The translations under genes were made by a program, and so were the position numbers. From IMG/VR virus record IMGVR_UViG_3300044844_000303, positions 1 to 33,812 of that record: DNA of 33,812 nt; one strand, written 5' to 3'. The stretch is from a virus. The notes under the pieces are model-generated. The model was not told the origin of the DNA and ran no database searches. It was given only the letters and a program-made list of their open reading frames with translations. Within the stretch, counting starts at the first letter, position 1; each line of letters starts with the position of its first letter. Positions 29,520-33,812 of this stretch are shown here, piece after piece.

Positions 29520-30545
29520 TTAGTCGCAACCAACAATTGTTGAACAATCCGCAAAATGGAATGTGTAATTTACACCGGTGTTGATGTCTTCCGCGTTGAA
29601 CGCGTTTGCCGGAATGAAGAACAAACCCCAATTCAATTGTAGTTTGATTGACCATTGGTCCGCGCAATCGTCATAATGAACCTTCAAATCGTATGTCAAA
29701 CCGGTGAATGGGTCGGTGATTGTACCATGTTCGAACACGTCATTGCGCTTCGCGTAATCACCAACGTATTTGTTCCACGTCAAAAGTTGAACGGCGCCCG
29801 GCGCCAAAACGATGAATTCGTTCGCTCCAATCACGGTGTCAACGAAACGGTCATTGTAATAACGATAATCAGTCCAACGGCTCAAATCCATGCCCGTTGA
29901 TGAATTACAACACGCGATTTGTTGTGTCTTTGCGTACAAATCAAAGTTTCCGCCGCCAATAATCATTGGCGCTCCGGATGCTCCGGTCAAATCGTATTCG
30001 TGACGGATTTGGGCCGCCGCGATTCCGCGCGGTGCGTTTGATGTAGCTTCAAACAATTGAATGTCCTTTTGGGTTGTTCCATCCGCGAATTTTCCAAAAT
30101 TGGTTGATTGTTCCGCCAACAATTGGTTGTTCAAAGCCGTGTTGATGGCGTTCATTTGCGCCATGATAACGTTTGAAACATAAACTGAATCTGCTTCGCA
30201 AAGTTTTCTCATTTGGTCTTCGCTAAACAACATTCCTTTTGTTTCGATACATTCGGTGATTGAAACAATCGCCTCCAATGGTGAAATTTCCTGGTCGGTG
30301 TCACATGACGCCGTACATGTTAGATTCACCGAATCCGCCGTTCCGCGTTGGATGTAGTTAACTTGGACCGAACGATTTTTTCCGTTTGTTGGAATTGGAA
30401 TCGCTTCAAAACCCATTCGGTTTTCTTCGGACATTAGGGCGTCCAAATACCCAACGCGGTCGCGTTTCAACGCCGGTGCGTTCATTCCGGCAACCAGATT
30501 CAAATCTGTTTGCAATTTTTGACAAAGTCCCTGTGTAAATGCCAT
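29520..30545 (-). CDS. Major capsid protein
   Basis: The 341-residue product is the likely HK97-fold shell subunit. It follows the scaffold gene and starts MAFTQGLCQKLQTDLNLVAG. An N-terminal helical arm is followed by beta-rich domains with a Gly-rich loop (GASGAPMIIGGGNFDLYAKT) and a C-terminal beta region (IKLQLNWGLFFIPANAFNAE). Cysteines occur in pairs (near 76-80, 211-212, and at the C-terminus ...CD), unusual for capsids. There is no protease domain or separate protease gene, so processing may not occur. The call rests on position, length and a capsid-like pattern. Confidence 0.8.
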   Translation of the reverse strand: MAFTQGLCQKLQTDLNLVAGMNAPALKRDRVGYLDALMSEENRMGFEAIPIPTNGKNRSVQVNYIQRGTADSVNLTCTASCDTDQEISPLEAIVSITECIETKGMLFSEDQMRKLCEADSVYVSNVIMAQMNAINTALNNQLLAEQSTNFGKFADGTTQKDIQLFEATSNAPRGIAAAQIRHEYDLTGASGAPMIIGGGNFDLYAKTQQIACCNSSTGMDLSRWTDYRYYNDRFVDTVIGANEFIVLAPGAVQLLTWNKYVGDYAKRNDVFEHGTITDPFTGLTYDLKVHYDDCADQWSIKLQLNWGLFFIPANAFNAEDINTGVNYTFHFADCSTIVGCD

Positions 30546-30557
30546 TTTTTTAAATTT

Positions 30558-30686
30558 TTAAAAAGGTTTTTTTTTGTTTGATTTTGTGGGGTTGTATAAC
30601 ACAAAACCCAAACGCGCAATGTTCGCCATGATGGCAATCATTCCGAATTTGGGTCGGTTCCCCGGTCGGCGTTTACGGTTCGCCAT
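30558..30686 (-). CDS. 42-aa basic peptide between scaffold and capsid
   Basis: A short ATG-started frame in the 177-base gap between the scaffold and capsid genes. The product is MANRKRRPGNRPKFGMIAIM followed by ANIARLGFVLYNP and a Lys-rich end. It has basic ends with a hydrophobic middle, like DNA-binding or membrane-inserting peptides. Its stop lies 13 bases before the capsid ATG. Nothing else fills the gap. I keep it at moderate confidence because the region could also be an untranslated leader. Confidence 0.45.
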   Translation of the reverse strand: MANRKRRPGNRPKFGMIAIMANIARLGFVLYNPTKSNKKKPF

Positions 30687-30722
30687 CAACCCGGTGATTC
30701 GTTTACGGCCCGACGGCCCGGT

Positions 30723-31556
30723 TTATTTGGATTCGTTTCCGAATACCTTCATTGTCTGCAATGATGCGGCGTTCGCTTGGGCCTTTGCCATTCCGGCCAA
30801 TTGATATTTTGGCGCTTCGGCTCCGGCCGTTGGTGGCGGCGGCGGCGTTCCATTTCCTGGTTTGGGCGGTGTTGGATTGCCATTGGATTGTTTAATCACA
30901 CCCAATGACGACAAATGTCCGTCCAATATTTCGTCAAAGGTAACAATTTTAGTCCCGTCGTTGTTTAACGGATTCAAATTGTTTTTGGTTTTGACAATCA
31001 ATTCGCCGTTGTCGTCCACATCTACATTGAAATTGGATTCCAAATAAGTTTGGACGGCCGGTTTGACAACCTCCGGCGATACAATCAACGAACGTTTGGC
31101 AATGGCGGATTGGATGAACGATTCGCGTTTGAATGTTTTGATGGCCTGTTTTGCCTCGTTTTCCTTTTGCGGAATGATTTCATCAACCAGGTGTTTGTTT
31201 TCGTTGGTCAACTCAATCAATCGCCTTTGCAATTCTTCGGCTCCGGCCCCGGCGGTTTTGTTCATCTTGTCAAACGCAACCGAAATGATGTCGTCGAATT
31301 TTTTGTCCTTTACATCTTCGGCCGACAAACCAAATGTCTTTTTGATTTTTTGTTCAATCTTCGAAAGTTCGGTCCCCTTTACTTCGCCGCGAATGGATGA
31401 AACAAAATCCGGGTTGTTTTTCAAAACGTCGCGTTGGATGTTTTGGAATTCACCGGCGATTTCGTCAATATTCACGTCATCGGTTTCGGCGTTCAACTTT
31501 GTAATTGCGTCGGATGGAACGCCAATTTTCTTCAAAAACTTTTCAATGTTGGTCAT
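30723..31556 (-). CDS. Capsid scaffolding protein
   Basis: The 277-residue product is acidic and coiled-coil rich in its first two thirds (MTNIEKFLKKIGVPSDAITK; IGVPSD-type starts are usual in scaffolds; ELQRRLIELTNENKHLVDEI is a clear coiled coil). A Pro/Gly-rich linker (GNGTPPPPPTAGAEAP) comes before a short basic C-terminal helix that would bind the capsid protein. This is the typical scaffold layout, and the capsid gene follows. An upstream TTG in frame was not used. The scaffold guides shell assembly and leaves before DNA packaging. Confidence 0.85.
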   Translation of the reverse strand: MTNIEKFLKKIGVPSDAITKLNAETDDVNIDEIAGEFQNIQRDVLKNNPDFVSSIRGEVKGTELSKIEQKIKKTFGLSAEDVKDKKFDDIISVAFDKMNKTAGAGAEELQRRLIELTNENKHLVDEIIPQKENEAKQAIKTFKRESFIQSAIAKRSLIVSPEVVKPAVQTYLESNFNVDVDDNGELIVKTKNNLNPLNNDGTKIVTFDEILDGHLSSLGVIKQSNGNPTPPKPGNGTPPPPPTAGAEAPKYQLAGMAKAQANAASLQTMKVFGNESK

Positions 31557-31561
31557 ATATT

Positions 31562-31852
31562 TCAATTTTTGGGTTTGCGGCCTTTTTTCACGGGTTTAGA
31601 TTCAACACCATTCGATTGGATTTCGTCAATGGCGTCGTCCTGGTCGTTGTCCTCAATTTCCGGTTCGGCAATCTTTGGTTCTTCAATCACCGGTTTGGTC
31701 ATTGTTGGGGCGCTGAATTTTACCGGCTCCGACGGTTTGTTCAATATTTCGTAAAACTTCGATTTGCCGCCTTTCTTGAGCGTGTTCCATGCGAATTGTG
31801 TCACTTCGGAAATTTTCCCGGTTTTGACGTTCTGAATGCGAATTTTGTTCAT
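31562..31852 (-). CDS. Small head-region protein with acidic linker
   Basis: Unrecognised. The 96-residue product has a basic N-terminal part (MNKIRIQNVKTGKISEVTQF, then AWNTLKKGGKSKFYEILNK), an acidic, Pro/Glu-rich middle and a Lys-rich end (KPVKKGRKPKN). The first 45 residues look like the short KYKV/T-type domain common before capsid genes of phages. The ATG at 31852 is 15 bases from a strong promoter (31868-31899). A role as assembly or head-completion factor is inferred only from place. Confidence 0.65.
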   Translation of the reverse strand: MNKIRIQNVKTGKISEVTQFAWNTLKKGGKSKFYEILNKPSEPVKFSAPTMTKPVIEEPKIAEPEIEDNDQDDAIDEIQSNGVESKPVKKGRKPKN

Positions 31853-31867
31853 GTCTGAATGTTTGGT

Positions 31868-31899
31868 CAAATATACTAAGAAACAATTTCATCACCAAT
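31868..31899 (-). promoter_or_regulatory. Bacteroidota-type promoter for the head operon
   Basis: Minus strand -7 box TATATTTG at 31868-31875, a 20-base spacer and ATTG at 31896-31899 as -33 box. It lies at the end of the gene 31876-32097 and would drive the scaffold-capsid set at high level. Confidence 0.7.
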
Positions 31900-32097
31900 T
31901 CGGACAATCATTCCATCCAACAACAATCCTTCGCCGGCTTCAATGTTTTCAAACTCCAATGGTTCACCGGCTTGAATGCTTTGTTGAATCCATTCAATGG
32001 TTTGGTTTTGTCCAAACGGAATCATCAAACCCAATGGTGATTCCGCGTTTGGAAATTTGATGTTGTAATCGTTCAAAAGGTCAAAAAGTTGGGCCAT
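31876..32097 (-). CDS. Small acidic head-region protein
   Basis: Unrecognised. The 73-residue acidic product (MAQLFDLLNDYNIKFPNAES, then PLGLMIPFGQNQTIEWIQQS) ends in a beta pattern (LLLDGMIVRIGDEIVS). It starts 3 bases after the MuF gene stop. It could be a connector or inhibitor; the position between the MuF protein and scaffold suggests a head-assembly role. Its 3' end carries the next promoter. Confidence 0.6.
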   Translation of the reverse strand: MAQLFDLLNDYNIKFPNAESPLGLMIPFGQNQTIEWIQQSIQAGEPLEFENIEAGEGLLLDGMIVRIGDEIVS

Positions 32098-32100
32098 AAA

Positions 32101-33735
32101 TTAGAAATTCAATTGTTCTTTTGGGAAATTTGGTTTGATAACGAGTTCACGGTAGTATTCAATCATTTGGTCATGCAATTCGGGAAATTCCATTTTGAAA
32201 ACCGGATTTCCCAACCAATAATTTTCGGACGCATGCGCGAACCATTCCATTCGTCGCATTTGTCCCCGTCCCTCGGTCATGTATTTGACGTCATGTCCCC
32301 ATCCAAATTTAGCCTTTGAAACTGACATGATTGTGTCCGCGTATTGGGAAACAAATTCTTCAACTTGTTGTTTTGTGTATGTATCTTTAAAAACATCAAA
32401 ATATTTTTCGTTGACTTTCTGCCAACTTATTTTGGCCCGGTCGCCATATAAATTTTTAAATATTTTTTCCGATTTGGCAAACGCCTGTTCATGTTTTTCA
32501 TTATTGTATTGAACTCCAAATCCAAACCAACGTTTGGTTAGATGTGCGCGATGACCGTATTCATGAACAACAACACGCGCGAACGCGTCGGCCGGTTTAT
32601 ATCGTGGTCCGGTTCCAACATTGATTTCTTTTGTTGCCGGGTCATAATGTGCGCCGTCTTTGAGTTTGTCAACGCGATTGATTTTTCCATTGTCTGACAA
32701 ATCAAACAATTGTTGTGGAATCAATGGGTTGTCGCGCAATGATTCCGGCGTCAAATCCGATTTGTAATTGTAGAAATCTTTGAAATCGGACGCGGCCGGT
32801 GGCGCCTCTAAATTGGGGTTTGCTTCGGTGGCCTTTTTTTCAATCTTTTGTTGTTCTTCGGGCATGTTCAATTTTTCCCGTTGTGATTTGGTCAACTTGA
32901 ATGGAATGGCCGAATGGCGGCAATTGTATCCGCCCCGGTAAATGGAAAACGTTTCGGGCGATGTCGCCGGAATGGCTCCGGTTCCGTTCGCATTCATCCA
33001 GGCAATTTCCGCCGGCAAATCCTTTGTTTGAATCACCCCCATGGCAACCCAACGCCGACATTGCGGCCTTGAATCTTCAATCAACGAACCGACGTATCGG
33101 TACGCGTCCAATCCGAATTCGTTCGCAATCTTCGCGTTCACCTGGCCATCGAATTGATTCAAGGCGTCGCGGCTCACTTGTTTGACATAACGCGACAACG
33201 TTCCATCAACATCCGGTGTTCCTAAAATGAACCGGCGCAAATACGCTTCCAAATCCGCTTTTGTGGAACCGGCGACGATGTTTTGAAATATTCCCGTTCG
33301 AACGGGTTCAATGAAATTGGATGAAACACCCGAACCGGTCAAAGACTGCAAAGTTTGTTCAACCGTCGCCCGTTGGATTGGATTAATCAATTCGCCCAAT
33401 TTATCCGGCGACAAATCATTTACGTCGCGATGGATGTCAAAATTGAATTGTTTCAACGTTTCAAAATTCCGCAAAAACCCGTTCACGTCCTTTGGATATG
33501 TTGAACCCTGTATTGCATCCAAAATGATTCGTTCAACCTGGTTGGTCAACAAAACGTTCCCGTCATCAAAAACAAATCGTTCGCCATCGCTTGAAAACTT
33601 TTGAACGTGTTTGGACAACGCCGCGAACACTCGTTGTTCGGTGGCCGGCAATGAATCGAAAAACGTTTGATTTGCGCTCGAAACGGTGCGGTCCTGTTTT
33701 CGAATTATGGCAATGACGTTGTCATCGAATTCCAT
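32101..33735 (-). CDS. MuF-type minor head protein fused to a zinc metallopeptidase domain
   Basis: The 544-residue protein has an N-terminal helical part and a MuF-like domain at about 140-280 (RFILGTPDVDGTLSRYVKQV; YVGSLIEDSRPQCRRWV; RGGYNCRHSAIPF). These are typical of minor head proteins that travel with the portal and are injected with DNA. After a Glu/Lys/Pro-rich linker (290-320) comes a second domain with the zincin motif HEYGH at 391-395 in VVVHEYGHRAH, followed by downstream acidic candidates for the third ligand (EWFAHASENY). The C-terminal domain would be carried in the virion and might act on host proteins or cell wall. MuF-toxin fusions are known as polymorphic effectors in phages. 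The gene crosses the contig ends; it is complete here. Confidence 0.85.
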   Translation of the reverse strand: MEFDDNVIAIIRKQDRTVSSANQTFFDSLPATEQRVFAALSKHVQKFSSDGERFVFDDGNVLLTNQVERIILDAIQGSTYPKDVNGFLRNFETLKQFNFDIHRDVNDLSPDKLGELINPIQRATVEQTLQSLTGSGVSSNFIEPVRTGIFQNIVAGSTKADLEAYLRRFILGTPDVDGTLSRYVKQVSRDALNQFDGQVNAKIANEFGLDAYRYVGSLIEDSRPQCRRWVAMGVIQTKDLPAEIAWMNANGTGAIPATSPETFSIYRGGYNCRHSAIPFKLTKSQREKLNMPEEQQKIEKKATEANPNLEAPPAASDFKDFYNYKSDLTPESLRDNPLIPQQLFDLSDNGKINRVDKLKDGAHYDPATKEINVGTGPRYKPADAFARVVVHEYGHRAHLTKRWFGFGVQYNNEKHEQAFAKSEKIFKNLYGDRAKISWQKVNEKYFDVFKDTYTKQQVEEFVSQYADTIMSVSKAKFGWGHDVKYMTEGRGQMRRMEWFAHASENYWLGNPVFKMEFPELHDQMIEYYRELVIKPNFPKEQLNF

Positions 33736-33812
33736 GTGGTTGGTTTACGTTGTTTGAATCAATTGGGTCGTCAAATATGAATCAATGATTGGTTGGATTC
33801 GTTTGTCCAATT
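33560..33812. repeat. Terminal direct repeat, right copy
   Basis: Copy of bases 1-253, with six substitutions clustered at 33666, 33673, 33676-33678 and 33688. It covers the MuF start and portal end and shows the contig is circular or circularly permuted. Confidence 0.95.
33745..33812 (-). CDS. Portal protein, C-terminal fragment (second copy, cut by contig end)
   Basis: The last 22 codons and stop of the portal gene, identical to 186-253. It is the same gene seen again through the terminal overlap; the remainder lies at 254-1871. Confidence 0.9.
   Translation of the reverse strand, partial: LDKRIQPIIDSYLTTQLIQTT

Noticed and set aside
1-33812. CRISPR arrays, tRNA or rRNA genes, insertion sequences, integrase and attachment sites
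   Set aside because: Looked for and not seen: no regularly spaced repeats, no cloverleaf-like segments noticed, no transposase or recombinase motifs.

Overview
The window is one complete, tightly packed genome of a tailed (siphovirus-type) phage of about 33.56 kb. The last 253 bases repeat the first 253 with an offset of 33,559, so the contig closes on itself. The host is most likely a member of the Bacteroidota. Promoter boxes match the Bacteroidota consensus (TTTG, about 19 bases, TAnnTTTG), starts lack Shine-Dalgarno sites and have A/C-rich leaders, and many products resemble Flavobacteriia/Bacteroidia phage proteins. Every supported gene is on the minus strand. No tRNA, CRISPR array, integrase or excisionase was seen, so a strictly lytic life style is likely but not proven.

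In transcription order (high to low coordinate): a terminator at 23,049-23,074 and a strong promoter at 22,975-23,005 start the early region. It holds a 50-aa leader-type gene, three unknown genes, a RecT-type annealing protein with its own promoter, a 37-aa membrane peptide, a tandem-HTH protein, a replication initiator-like protein with a candidate origin inside its gene, a possible helicase-loading partner, SSB, and an orphan cytosine-5 methyltransferase. About 700 bases of the methyltransferase gene are also open in a second frame that looks like real protein. Six small genes follow, then the terminase region (TerS, two small genes, TerL).

The tail block comes directly after TerL, at 12,200-1,868: a 42-aa protein, a tail-assembly chaperone with a probable -1 frameshift extension, a 1,168-aa tape measure, and tail-tip/fibre-like proteins. 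Only then come the portal (186-1,871), a MuF-type minor head protein fused to a zinc metallopeptidase domain (crossing the contig ends), scaffold and major capsid. Placing the tail module between terminase and portal differs from the usual terminase-portal-capsid-tail order.

After the capsid and a tail/decoration-type protein, a terminator-promoter pair at 28,872-28,910 starts the last unit: an Ig-like virion protein, an unknown, a T7-lysozyme-like amidase, a virion-type protein, a ribbon-helix-helix protein, a holin, a lipoprotein with a C-terminal membrane anchor (unimolecular-spanin layout), two neck-type proteins, and two small proteins ending at the 23 kb terminator. Lysis and neck genes are thus interleaved. 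Most neighbours overlap by 4-20 bases (often ATGA), indicating translational coupling. Starts were chosen at ATG codons fitting this coupling; where the longest open frame begins only at TTG, the next ATG was taken.
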